64,000 bases of DNA. Origin: Bacteroidota bacterium (GTDB lineage Bacteria; Bacteroidota; Bacteroidia; AKYH767-A; OLB10). Each line of letters opens with the position of its first letter. Position 1 is the first letter of the stretch. Positions 19,215 through 29,201 of the stretch are shown in pieces. Location of the stretch: positions 62,001 to 126,000 of the forward strand of contig JADJPB010000001.1 of NCBI GenBank assembly GCA_016713445.1, in the 5' to 3' direction. The notes beneath the pieces were generated by a model. The model did not search any database. It was not told where the DNA came from and saw only the letters and a program-made list of their open reading frames with translations. The position numbers and the translations under genes were made by a program.

Positions 19215-19222
19215 CAAAGATA
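19215..19222 (-). promoter_or_regulatory. -7 promoter element (TATCTTTG, minus strand)
   Basis: Minus-strand TATCTTTG, 19 bases before the ATG at 19195 of the LpxH-like gene. It matches TAnnTTTG; no -33 TTG at standard spacing. Confidence 0.45.
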
Positions 19223-19230
19223 GGAATTGT

Positions 19231-22200
19231 CTATTGGAAGAACTGATTTCTGAAATTAAGTGGGTTCATTTGATTCAAGTTGAAGACAAAACGAATCTGT
19301 TCTACGTATTTTGAGTTGTTAGCCTCTAGGAATTTATTGATTTCAGCAGAGCGAACTAAGGGGAAGTATACTTCAACAACATTACGAAATAAGCTCAAAC
19401 AGACCCCTGCATTATAGCTGAAGGTGGCATTGATATCATATACGTTTTTAATGTCTTCTTTAAATTCACTGGTGGTTCCTATATCTCCGTATAGTTTTAA
19501 AGGAAGTGGAATGGGGAAGTCAATACTAAAGTTGGCTGCTAAGATCCATTCTCTATAAGCTCCAAAAGGAGTGTATATTTTAAAGGCGCCTTGTCGTAAT
19601 GCCATTTGTTGCGACAAAAAGAATTGAGTTTCGCTCCTTCCAAAGTATAATTCATCATATGCGTAATCGTTCGATCCGCGTACACCGTTTCGGTCAGATA
19701 AAAAATAACCGTACAATCCATCAAGATTGTCTTTAATCATCGTGCCACTGAAAATTCGAACATCAGCGCCTTTGTTTTTCATTTTGTAATTGAAATGATA
19801 GTTGAATTCGACATCTGCTTTTAGGATATCTGCATTGGCTTCCATCTGTAACTTAATCGAAAAGGGATCTACCGTTCTTTTATTCAAGAAATGGTATTTT
19901 AGGCGGTAAAAATCTTTGTATTCCTGTTGAATGGAACCCGCAGCCTTTCCATTAGTGATTCGATAAATTACATTTTCTTCCCAAAGATGTATGCTCTGAA
20001 TTTTAACGAGCTGTTGAATACTACTACGAACATTCGATTTCTTTAATGTGAAAATTAGCTCTGGACTATAGCGAATATATCCTAGTTTTTCATTGGATAA
20101 ACTCCCTTCACGATTCCGATAGGTCTCGTTGGAGTAACTGAATTTTCTAAAATTATTTTTAAGTGTGATTTTATGAATGAAGGAAGATGAAACCGGAAAA
20201 GTAAACTGAATAGACCCGATTCCGTTGATGGTTTTGTCGCCAAAAGCATAAAGTGGTGTTAGTGTATATTCAATCCTTTTAAATGGGAGCATCATGTTGT
20301 ATATACTTGCTCCTAACATAAATTCATTGTAATGATTCCATGCTACTACGGGTGTTGCGAAAAGGGAGGGTCGGTCAAAAGCATGAATTTTAGGAAGCAT
20401 GCTAAATTTCAACTTGTAGTTTCGCTTACTGGAATTGTTTTTTCGATTTACGTCCAATGTTGACTGTTGAGCATCAATGATTATTTCATCGCAATCGAGG
20501 CATATAAATTTCAACGGTTGATTGAGTTGTTCTTTTTCGAACCATGAAGTTGAAACAATTTCATGATTTTTAAATCCGCTTATTGAATAAGGAGCAAGAT
20601 TTCTTTTTTTATCGATCACTTTAAATTCAAATCCATCCTGCACTTTTTTTACATCTTTAAATTTTAAATCTTGAGAGGTAGTGGATGAAAAAATATCTGT
20701 AAAAAACCAGGATAAATCTTTACCACTTGTTTTTTCAAATGAATTCTTTACATCAATAGGGTAGGGGTGCTTGAATTTGAATTCCTGATAGTAGTTTTGA
20801 AGTGCAGTAGAGAAAATAGAATCTCCAAGGTAGTTTTGTAAATAGTTAAAAGCAATTGCTGTTTTTTTATAGGTTATTATTCCATAATTTAAAAACGAAT
20901 AGTCGACCGCTTTTTTTTCAATGGCTTGATTGGTAAAACTACTCGTTAAAAGTTGATATTCGAAATGACTCATCTGTTTATAGTTGAACTGGTTGGCCCC
21001 AACGATGGCAGCAACAGTACCTAAAGCTTCGAATTCATTTAAATTACCAAATTCACTCGGTGGATATTTCCTCATGCTGTATAAAGCTTCAACAAAGGAA
21101 TTCATTCCTTCGTCCATCCAAGGATGATCTCTTTCGTTAGAACCAAGAATTCCGTAGAACCAATTATGTCCTACTTCATGCGCGACTACCATATCAAAAA
21201 GAAAAGGAGTGTATGATTTTCCAATGATGGTGATCATCGGATATTCCATTCCTGTTCCTGCTGAAATAGTACCATCAATGGCAGTGCATTGTGAGTAGGG
21301 ATATTCTCCAACTACTTCGGAATAATGATAAATAGCGTCGTTGATATTTCGAACCGCATTTCTCCAAAGATTAGGTTCTGAATTGGTGAATAACGCCCAG
21401 GTGGTGACTTCATTCCCGGATTTTGGCAATGTTAAACTTCCTTTTCGGACATGAAAACGTTTGTCGGCAAACCATGCAAAATCGTGAATGTTGTTCTGTT
21501 TATATTGTATCGTTTTATATTCTTTTGAACTTGACGGGAAGTGTAAGCTATCTGTGAAGTTGTTTGGCTCTTTAGATAATTCATTCATCCAAGTTAATTC
21601 CGAAGGAGTTTGACATTCACCGGTAGCACCGACAACATAATTTTGTGGAAGAGTTATCGTCACATCAAACGTCCCGAATTCTGAATAGAATTCTCCTTGA
21701 TTTAAGTAAGGCATCGGATGCCATCCATGTTGATCGTACACTGCTGGTTTTGGATACCATTGTGTGATGGCATAGGCTTGACCAATATGCCCTAATCGAG
21801 AAAACTCCGCGGAAGGAAGTTTAACAAAAAAAGGAGTTTTAATGATTACTCGATTTCCGGGCAATAATGGTTTATTCAATTGCAAAAGCGCGACATCCTT
21901 GTTGAGTGAATCGTAGCTCAAAAAATAGACTCTTCGTTTGCTGTAAAATGTAAGGAGTCAATAAATCCTCGTTCCGATTCTTTTGCAAAATATAAGGAGG
22001 CATCTCCGTTTTCAAGCATTTGTTTACATAAAGCAGAGTTGCGGTCTTTGTATGCGTTTGGCCATAGATGAAACCATATTTCCGATAATGTATCTGACGA
22101 TCGATTGATATATTCTATTTCAATGCTTGCACGCAGTGTATGTTTTTTATCATTCAAACTCACGTTGATTTTGTAATTTACTTCTTGTTGAAAATAAGCG

Positions 22201-22274
22201 GTGTTAGTACCAGCATCAGCAATTAAAGTGTGAGAAAGGAGCGGGAAGAGGAGGAGTAGAATCCGTGGAATCAT
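19231..22274 (-). CDS. Secreted M1-family zinc metallopeptidase (frameshifted)
   Basis: Large exported M1 (gluzincin) peptidase. The start is placed at ATG 22274 (MIPRILLLLFPLLSHTL, a signal peptide), not the TTG at 22292. An N-terminal beta domain is followed, after a frame change near 21916 where a run of six T should be seven, by the catalytic domain. The substrate motif is GTGMEYP, a variant of the aminopeptidase GxMEN loop. The zinc site is HEVGHNWF with the third ligand Glu in WMDEG, 19 residues after the second His. The last 450 residues are beta-rich and could form a barrel or repeats. The joined length is about 1014 residues. Confidence 0.87.
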
Positions 22275-22279
22275 ACCTT

Positions 22280-22287
22280 CAAAAATA
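22280..22287 (-). promoter_or_regulatory. -7 promoter element (TATTTTTG, minus strand) before the M1 peptidase
   Basis: Minus-strand TATTTTTG, 5 bases before ATG 22274. It supports that start and would give a leaderless or near-leaderless mRNA. Confidence 0.4.
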
Positions 22288-22419
22288 GTCAAGAAAGCGA
22301 TTTAAAAAAATGCCAACTCATGAACTTATGAAGATCGATTACCCCCCATCAAACTTAAGAAGCAATCTATTATTAATGGCTCGCTATTTTTTGCTTAGAA
22401 CTTCGTACTGCGAAGGGTA

Positions 22420-22570
22420 TGACGAAAGCAATACTGATTACTTATTAAGTTGAAAATGCAGCAGTAATTTGTACCTAAACGGTTTTGACCGAAGCAGTAC
22501 TGAATACTTAGTAGGTTTTAACCGAAGAAGTACTGAGTACTTAGTAGGTTTTAACCGAAGAAGTATGTTC
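22420..22570. repeat. 33-bp tandem repeat covering the 3' end of carA
   Basis: The unit (CTTAGTAGGTTTTAACC followed by GAAGAAGTACTGAGTA) recurs at exactly 33-base steps: the CCGAAG mark appears at 22489, 22522 and 22555. A more diverged copy is near 22422. The unit contains the last codons and stop of carA on the minus strand. Because 33 is a multiple of 3, each downstream copy re-encodes a SSVKTY-stop-like tail. The remaining 22293-22420 gap shows nothing else. Confidence 0.8.
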
Positions 22571-23660
22571 CTTAATCATACTCACGAATTCATCAAAAGA
22601 TATGCGGAATCGTGTGGACCCGGTGCGGCTTCAGGATGATATTGTACAGAGAAAGCAGCTTTATCCTTTAACCGAATACCTTCAATGGTTTTGTCGTTGA
22701 GGTTAAAATGAGTGATCTCAACATCTTTCGAATTTTCAATATCTTCTTGCATAACAGCAAAACCGTGATTTTGACTTGTAATTTCGCTGGTGCCGTAAAT
22801 CACATTCTTTACAGGGTGATTAATTCCTCGGTGACCATGGTGCATCTTGTAGGTTCTCATGCCGCATGCTTCGGCCAAAAGTTGATGTCCTAAGCAAATC
22901 CCAAAGAGAGGAGTTCCGCTGTTCAGAATATCTTTTACCGTTTTCACTGCATCGTGCATGGTAGCTGGATCTCCAGGACCATTAGAAAGCATGTAGCCAT
23001 CGGGTTGCCATTGATTCATCTCGGCAAATGTGGAGTTGTAAGGGAAGATGCGCACCTGACATCCACGCTCAACAAGGCAACGTGCAATATTATGTTTGAA
23101 GCCTCCATCAAGAAGAGCGACTTTCATTTTTCCTTCTGTATTAAAATCCCATGCGGCATTACTACTTACTTCACTAGAAAGTTCCAGACCTTCCATGGAG
23201 GGAACCTTAGCTAATTCTTTTTCAGTGTTTCAATGTCTTGGGTAGATGTGCTGATAATGGCATTCATACTTCCTTTACTCCGAATATGACGCACGATAGC
23301 GCGGGTATCCACATCCGTTAGTGTCACCATCTTATTTTGCACTAGAAAATCTTGGATGCTCATGTCCGAATCTTTGCGACTTGGAATGGGACTAAGGTTT
23401 CGGCAGATGAGTCCTGAAATTTTAATTTCCGTCGACTCCGATTCACTCAATTTAATTCCATAGTTCCCAATATGAACACTGGTCATGACCATTAACTGTC
23501 GGGTGTACGAGGGATCGGTGAAGATTTCTTGATAGCCAGTCATGCCCGTATTAAAACAGATTTCGCCGGTAGCAATTCCGATGGCTCCGGCAGCTTTACC
23601 ATGAAAAACGGTACCATCTTCAAGGAGTAATAATGCGGGACTTTTGGGAGTATATTTCAT
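22541..23660 (-). CDS. carA: Carbamoyl-phosphate synthase small subunit (frameshifted twice)
   Basis: Glutaminase subunit that feeds ammonia to CarB for arginine and pyrimidine synthesis. ATG 23660 is chosen because it starts MKYTPKSPALLLLEDGTVFHG, the family N-terminus, and has a -7 element upstream. Seen: CFNTGMTGYQEIFTDPSY, then the class I amidotransferase core with LSNGPGDP, nucleophile FGICLGHQLL and HPEAAPGPHDSAYLF. The frame is lost near 23207 (one A missing in a run) and near 22598 (one T missing). The repaired C-terminus is DEFVSMIKEHTSSVKTY. The joined length is about 373 residues, normal. carB is not in the window. Confidence 0.93.
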
Positions 23661-23690
23661 GTAGGGAAGAAGAGGATGAATTCTAAAATG

Positions 23691-23698
23691 CAAAAATA
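23691..23698 (-). promoter_or_regulatory. -7 promoter element (TATTTTTG, minus strand) for carA
   Basis: TAnnTTTG match on the minus strand 30 bases upstream of the chosen carA start at 23660. Used with the protein alignment to reject the longer start at 23717. Confidence 0.5.
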
Positions 23699-23799
23699 CA
23701 GAAAATGCCTCTTGCACGAAAATGATAATACGTCTTGTTATACAATTATTCCGTAACTATTTAACAATCTGTTTGTTAGTTGTGAATAAGTTCTGGTGG

Positions 23800-23990
23800 T
23801 AAGCTTCAAGCCCTGTAGTACTCCATTTCATTCCGACTACAGGGTAAACTTCTAGCTTCAAGTGAGTTTTAGGTGCAAATTAATTCTAACTCTGAAAATT
23901 CTTTCTTCGCTGCGACCGCTGCCTTAGCGCTGCTAACGTTGCGTTTAATTGAGAATTTGTATGTGTCTAAAATTTCAAAACCTTCCCCTG
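23800..23990. repeat. Dispersed repeat copy A, joined to a T9SS-gene 3' end
   Basis: In this 190-base strip three blocks recur in copies B (25536-25735) and C (56091-56265): an AAGCTTCTAGC/CAAGCTTCAAG block, a GCTGCG...GTTGCG block, and the 3' end of a T9SS-domain gene. A and C share near-identical sequence across GCGTTTAA, GAGAATTTGTATGTG and CTAAAATTTCAAAACCTTCC. In copy A the last block is the genuine end of the T9SS gene at 23967-25491. No other gene is in 23661-23966. Confidence 0.7.
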
Positions 23991-25491
23991 CACTTTATCC
24001 TTCTCTGTAGTTAAAGAAACTATATACACCCCACTCGCAATTCCATTCATCGCAATCTCCCCGTAAAATACCCACCCACTATCACCTCCACTTTCCTCTC
24101 GTACACCCTCTCTCCCCCACATCAAACAACCTTAACACCCCACTCTTCCCTTTTAGCTTCGACGCATTCACATGAATCATATTCCACTCGTGATTAAACC
24201 ACGCCTGCATCCAAGCTCCCCTCTCCTCTGGAGAGGGGTTGGGGGAGAGGCCTAGTCTCAATGTATCGCACGGACTCCCCACCCACGCTCCGAGTTCATA
24301 ATCGGGATTGTTGGGCAGGCCAAAATAGGTACGACCGGCACCTAAATTAAAACTGAAAGGTTGGAAGTCACAAGCAGCTCCTAATGAATCTGGATAATTA
24401 ATAACGCTAAGATTGTTGTTGATAGTCGTGAATAAAGAATCCGGATATGGAATACCTGCTATTTCATCTGTGGCAGTTATATAAATTTTATTGTCAGGTG
24501 CCAGTTTCATATTTCCTAATCCTGTTTCATAGGTTGGATATACAAAAATTGTTTGCCTGCTGGCAGATATATTCGATGCTGTTAGATCATATTGAAACAA
24601 TGTATCATTTTCTCCTGGTAAATTATTGGGAGAAACGCTTATGACATATAATTTAGTGTCATCTGGAGAAAAAGCGCACGAAATAAAATAAGGATAAGGT
24701 GAACCTGGCCTTTCTGAATCAATGATAATGGGCTGGGATAATTGACCTGAACACCTGTCAAAGTTAAAAAATGATATCAATCCTCTCCAGTTAATATGTA
24801 CCAATTTATCATTGGTATTATTGAAAACACATTGACCACCGCCTGACGAAAAAAGTGAACCAATACTTTGATTTGAATAAAGACTTATTCCATTCACATT
24901 AATCAAATACTTGTAAGTATTATTATTTGCTGTTTGCCCAGAGCCATCCCATTTTTTAAATAACACCCACCAATCGCGCCCATTACCATGCCTTACTGCT
25001 GTGAGTCCATCAAAAGCAGGAACATTTTGAAGTTGAACATTTTTTTGAATAACAATTCCTGAATCATTATTGGCTTTGTAATTAATCAAGGTGTAAAAAA
25101 GACCATGCCAGGTTGTAACACCAATAGAAATAAGATACACCAATGAATCATTTCCTGGATGCGGTATTAGTAACATTTCGTGATACCAACCCTCTCCATT
25201 AATGCTATCACTATTGGTTATTTCTAAATGAAATTTATTGAAGGTTTTTGTACGATAAATTATATTTGGTTTTTGCCCAGTGCCAGAATAAATCAATACT
25301 CCTGTACTATCTGATAATGAAACTGAAGTTCCCCTCCCCTTTAATTGTGTTGTAAAAAAACTCGGATTAGATGAATTTGTCCAGTTAATACCAACACTGT
25401 CTCCAAATACCCAAAAATTATTGGTGTACTGAGCCTCCATCTCCCCAAAACCAACGAGGAAAAAAAACAAAAGGATGAGGTGGTGTTTCAT
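23967..25491 (-). CDS. T9SS-secreted propeller-like protein with C-terminal sorting domain (frameshifted)
   Basis: Exported protein with an N-terminal signal peptide (LILLFFFLVGFGEMEAQ) followed by NFWVFGDSVGINW and SVSLSDSTGVLIYSG, the opening of a Bacteroidetes beta-propeller-like family often linked to gliding-associated C-termini. The type A T9SS domain starts FNHEWNMIHVNASKLKGKSG. The frame is lost near 24112 in a run of G. In the corrected frame it continues through MNGIASGVYIVSLTTEKDK to KVLKF-stop at 23967. Between DTLRLG and the sorting domain lies LSPNPSPEERGAW, encoded by an inserted palindromic repeat at 24216-24250. Surface or extracellular location is inferred; ligand unknown. 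Confidence 0.75.
24216..24250. repeat. Palindromic repeat inserted in frame in the T9SS gene
   Basis: Arms CCCCTCTCC (24218-24226) and GGAGAGGGG (24230-24238) around TCT, followed by TTGGGGGAGAGG. The element is much more GC-rich than its surroundings. It encodes LSPNPSPEERG on the minus strand without breaking the frame. Similar short palindromes are common between genes in many Bacteroidetes (general knowledge). Confidence 0.7.
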
Positions 25492-25535
25492 GATATAAAA
25501 GTAGTTAAAATAATAATTATCGTTACATAAAAATT

Positions 25536-25735
25536 TAGCTTCAGATCGGCAAAGCTTCTAGCCTTGCAGTACTTCGACAGCAGGGTAAGCTTCTAGCCGC
25601 AAGCTTCAAGGGTGTTTTTAGGATCGAAATAATTTCACTTCGAATCTTTTTCCGCTGCGCTCGTTGCGAAACCGCCGTGCCCGTTGCGTTTAAAATGCAA
25701 ACAATTTATTAGCTAGAATTTTAAAACCTCTCATC
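25536..25735. repeat. Dispersed repeat copy B
   Basis: The gap 25492-25804 holds the second copy of the dispersed repeat: AAGCTTCTAGCC, GGGTAAGCTTCTAGCC and GCAAGCTTCAAGGGTG, then CGAAATAATTTCACTTCGAAT, then CCGCTGCGCTCGTTGCG...CCGTTGCGTTTAAAA, and last CTAGAATTTTAAAACCTC, a diverged form of the T9SS tail block. Next to it (25746-25790) are ATTTCG/TTCGTATTTCG words. No ORF of note. Confidence 0.7.
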
Positions 25736-25804
25736 AAATAAATTTCGCATTTCGTGTTCATTCGTATTTCGCGTCAAAGGAAATTCGTATCCTTCCAACC
25801 AATA

Positions 25805-26444
25805 TTACTTTCTCCCAAAGTCCGCCGGAATCTCCCCCCACACTTCAGTTTCCCATTTTAAAATTGGATTTTTGTAGGGGTTGTTTTCTAGCCATTTTTC
25901 AGCTCTGTAAATTAAATCGAACAACTCTCCATTCTTGTTATTCATTTCCAATTTGGTGCCGCACTTTTTTTCTTGATCCACGCCATGGCCGTTTTGGAAT
26001 CGGTGTACACAATTTTGGTGTGTAGCTCTTGTTGTTTTAAAACTGCTAAACCATGTACGATGGCTAAAAATTCTCCCACGTTGTTAGTACCTTGCTCGTA
26101 AGGGCCGCGGTGAAAAATTTCATCTCTCGATTGAAAATCGACGCCACGGTATTCTAATAATCCCGGATTTCCACTGCAAGCGGCATCCACACAAATACTA
26201 TCCTTGTTCGGACTTCCTACATTCGTTTTTGAAGTGCTCGAAGTAGTGGAGAAGGAGGAACTCGCTTTTTTGTAAATATGTTTTGCTGGATTTTGTGTAT
26301 ACGCTAATTCAGCTTCCTGCTTGTTTGGATACGATTTGTATTTAGCGTTGGGCCACCCTCAATATTTTTCTTGCACTCGTCCCACGAGGCATAAACGCCT
26401 GGACGACGTCCTTCCCATACTGTATAAAATTTCTTCCCCGCCAT
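25805..26444 (-). CDS. Viroplasmin-RNase HI family protein (frameshifted twice)
   Basis: Ribonuclease H that cuts RNA in RNA-DNA hybrids, with an N-terminal caulimovirus-viroplasmin domain that binds hybrids. The start ATG at 26444 reads MAGKKFYTVWEGRRPGVYAS and DECKKNIEG (viroplasmin). A frame change near 26353 leads to YKSYPNKQEAELAY. After a Ser/Thr linker comes the RNase H core with DAACSGNPG (first Asp), NNVGEFLAIVHGL (Glu) and VYTDSKTAMAW (Asp). A second change near 25965, in a run of A, restores the C-terminal ELFDLIYRAEKWLENNPY and WGEIPADFGRK to the stop at 25805. The joined length is about 213 residues. Confidence 0.88.
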
Positions 26445-26448
26445 GGTG

Positions 26449-26456
26449 CAAATTTA
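26449..26456 (-). promoter_or_regulatory. -7 promoter element (TAAATTTG, minus strand) before RNase H
   Basis: TAnnTTTG match 4 bases upstream of the ATG at 26444; suggests a leaderless transcript. Confidence 0.4.
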
Positions 26457-27087
26457 ATCTAAAAAGAAAACTTTCGTGAGAACTGTTCATAAATGAAGTG
26501 AACAAAGAATCTTTGCATCCCTTTAGCGCAGCCTTATCGAGAAAATCAATCATAGCGTAGCCTTTGCGGCTTTGCGCCTTAGCGAGAAATTTTACACACA
26601 AGAATCTTTGCGGCTTTGCGCCTTAGCGAGAAAATTTGGCATAGCGCAGCCTTTGCGGCTTTGCGACTTTGCGAGAAAATTTAGCAAAGCGCAGCCTTTG
26701 CGGCTTCGCGACTTAGCGAGAAAATTTGGCATAGCGCAGCCTTAGCGTCTCGAGAAAATTAGCGACGAGAAAAGGCATCCTAAAGCATAGCGGTTCCTCC
26801 TAAACGAGAAAATTTGGATGCTTGAAAACTTGGAGTCAATATTGATTGTAGAATTAGCATTCAATACTTATTTTTTTGATTTGATAATTAGTATTGCAAA
26901 ATTAAAGTTCATAAAATGGCTCGCAAAGGCAAAGACGCAAAGAAAAGGAAATTATATTTTTGATTAAATTTATAATTAACTATAGAAACCTCCGCATCTC
27001 AATTTCTATTGGGAATGAGAGAAAACTTTGTATCTATGTAACAAGAATAATAATACTTAGCTTGCAATAATAAAAATAAAATTAAAA
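26457..27087. repeat. Tandem TTTGCG repeat array in a 630-bp gene-free stretch
   Basis: Imperfect tandem units of about 45 bases, each containing CTTTGCGGCTTTGCG and CTTAGCGAGAAAATTTGGC, with CTTTGCGG marks at 26562, 26606, 26651 and 26696 (steps 44, 45, 45). Decayed units continue on both sides, about 26518-26820. A lone copy in the opposite direction (CGCAAAGGCAAAGACGCAAAG) is near 26920-26940. The rest, up to 27087, is AT-rich with no feature I can support. Confidence 0.8.
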
Positions 27088-27933
27088 TTAATTTTTCTCT
27101 ACCAAACTATTCTCAATGATTTTATCGATGGAATCATTTAAAAAAGTAGGAATAATGCAGCCTTGAGTCAAGTTGATTTTATCAGGATCATTTAAATGCA
27201 ATAACATTTCATCGTATTTATCTTGGCCATGATGTTTAATCACAATTTCCTTTTTATCGGAACGCAATAAATAATGCAACATCCCCACCGGATCCGCTTC
27301 AGGATGAAATTGCGTGCCGATCATTTCCGGACTAAATCGAATTCCCATCACAGCACGTTCAAAGTCTACATGGGGACGATCTTTTTCGATCGCTAATATC
27401 TCAGCACCTATTTTATTGAGTCGCTCTATATCTGGTTGCACTACTTGCCAATCTCTGCTGTCAACCGCGTGAAATGGATCAGGTAGTTCTTGAAAGCAGA
27501 TTTCGTTTTTTCCGGCATCCGTTTTATGAATAGGAAAAATTCCAAAGGCCGTAGAATGTCTTTTTATCACATCAGCAACATCCAAGTGTCGACACATCAA
27601 TTGAAAGGAATGGCAAATATAAAATACGAATTTTTTATTTTTCGCCGATGATTTATTGTGTTTCCAGATTTTGTCTATTAATTCGAAATAATCCTTTTCC
27701 CATTTCGCGCCAACCTCTTCCAGTGGACTCCCAGGACCACCGGTACTGATGTAAATATCAAAACTATCGTCGGGTACTTCGTCTTTAAATCGAACATCAA
27801 ATATTTTCCATCGAAGTTTAAAAGGATAAGGGACTACATGCCGATCCAGAATTGACTGAATTCCTCTCATTCCTTCATTCGGCTCGTTGTTGTAAAGGTC
27901 GAGGATTGCTACATTTATCGTTTCGTTTTCCAT
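27088..27933 (-). CDS. Class I glutamine amidotransferase-like protein (GMP-synthase-like)
   Basis: Stand-alone GATase1 domain protein of 281 residues, expected to hydrolyse glutamine or a related gamma-glutamyl bond. STGGPGSPLEE, the nucleophile block FYICHSFQLM (Cys about residue 106) and the His-Glu pair in GTQFHPEADPVGM are all present, so the triad looks intact. The last 60 residues are an extension with HHGQDKYDEMLLHLNDPDKI. It is the last of four co-directional genes (esterase, ATP-grasp, COG2170 ligase, this one) with gaps of about 85-135 bases. This context suggests a role in making or trimming an amide-linked metabolite rather than in GMP synthesis. Confidence 0.8.
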   Translation of the reverse strand: MENETINVAILDLYNNEPNEGMRGIQSILDRHVVPYPFKLRWKIFDVRFKDEVPDDSFDIYISTGGPGSPLEEVGAKWEKDYFELIDKIWKHNKSSAKNKKFVFYICHSFQLMCRHLDVADVIKRHSTAFGIFPIHKTDAGKNEICFQELPDPFHAVDSRDWQVVQPDIERLNKIGAEILAIEKDRPHVDFERAVMGIRFSPEMIGTQFHPEADPVGMLHYLLRSDKKEIVIKHHGQDKYDEMLLHLNDPDKINLTQGCIIPTFLNDSIDKIIENSLVEKN

Positions 27934-28019
27934 CTCACCACTGTATTGATAGCATCAAACAGTTCTCCGTTTTTCTAAGTGTATTTTATTCGTTAGAAAA
28001 GTCAATTCCATTTATACTT

Positions 28020-29116
28020 TTATAATCCTTGATTTGTTTCACTTACTAAATAATCAACTACATCTTTTAAGTCGCCTGTTGATTCATAGATTTTTAATTG
28101 TCTATCTGCTCCAGTGCCATTTTCGAGCATTTTTCAATGTACTTGAGTTCGTGTCTTGATCCGAGTTCGTCTACCACATCATCAACAAACTCCAACAATT
28201 CATAAATAAGATCCTTCGTAGGAATTTCTTCTTGCTTTCCAAAATCTATCAAACTACCATCAATACCATAACGGGCTGCACGCCATTTGTTTTCGTTTAT
28301 CAAAGCACGTTTATAATTTCTAAACGTTAAATTCTTCTTCATCAACTTATAAATCTTAGCCACTACAGCTTGAATGAGTGCCGCTAATGCAATCGTTTCA
28401 TCGATACGCATAGGAACGTCGCAAATACGAAATTCGATGGTCTCAAAGAAAGGGTGTAGACGTAAATCCCACCAAATTTTCTTTCCATTGTCAATACAAT
28501 TCGTTTTGATAAGCAGATTGATGTAACTATCGTACTCCGCAACGCTTTCAAAATAATCAGGGATTCCTGTACGAGGAAATTTATCAAATACTTTGGTTCG
28601 ATACGATTTGAATCCCGTATTTCTTCCTAACCAAAAAGGTGAGTTGGCAGATAGCGCAAAAATATGGGGTAAGAAATAACGCGCTTGGTTCATCAATTGT
28701 AATCCAATCTCACGATTCGGAATTCCAACATGTACATGCAGCCCGAATATCAAATTCCCTCTAGCAGTATCTTGTAATTTGTCGACGATCTCATGGTAGC
28801 GGGGGTGATCAGTGATTTGTTGATCTTGCCAGCGCGAAAAAGGATGTGTTCCGGCTGCGGCAAAAACTAATCCTTGCTTGGCTGCAATTTCACCGATCAT
28901 TTTTCGGAGATAAGTAACTTCTCTTCTTGCTTCGTCAATGTCTTTGCAAATATTCGTCCCCACTTCAACTACGCTTTGGTGCATTTCGGCTTTTACCTGC
29001 TCCTTAAGTGTCGTTTTTCCTCCTTCAACAATTTGATGCATATGACTGCGCAACTCACGTGTCGCTGGATCAATGATTTGAAATTCTTCTTCAATCCCTA
29101 GTGTAAACATGCTCAT
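28020..29116 (-). CDS. Carboxylate-amine ligase, YbdK/COG2170 (GCS2) family (C-terminal frameshift)
   Basis: Glutamate-cysteine-ligase-fold enzyme predicted to couple a carboxylate (often glutamate) to an amine using ATP. It begins FTLGIEEEFQIIDP (metal-binding Glu) and has AAGTHPFSRWQDQ, LIFGLHVHVGIP, ALSANSPFWLGRNTGF and FRICDVPMRIDE. The frame open to 28094 ends EQIDN. One frame over it continues GADRQLKIYESTGDLKDVVD to the stop at 28020, the expected family C-terminus. The indel is near 28108-28120. The joined length is about 366 residues. It sits between the ATP-grasp and amidotransferase genes. Confidence 0.88.
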
Positions 29117-29201
29117 ATTTATTCAGATGGGTATTAATAGGTAATGGATATTATTTTAAATCCTGCAACTTGTTTTACAAGTGCTTCGATAGTATGCGTA
29201 T

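Noticed and set aside
22420..22570. 33-bp repeats considered as a CRISPR or phage attachment site
   Set aside because: Repeats abut without spacers and are explained by duplication of the carA 3' end; no integrase or tRNA is adjacent.
26518..26760. Tandem repeats considered as a CRISPR array
   Set aside because: Units are contiguous at 44-45 bases with no unique spacers, are degenerate, and no cas genes are nearby.
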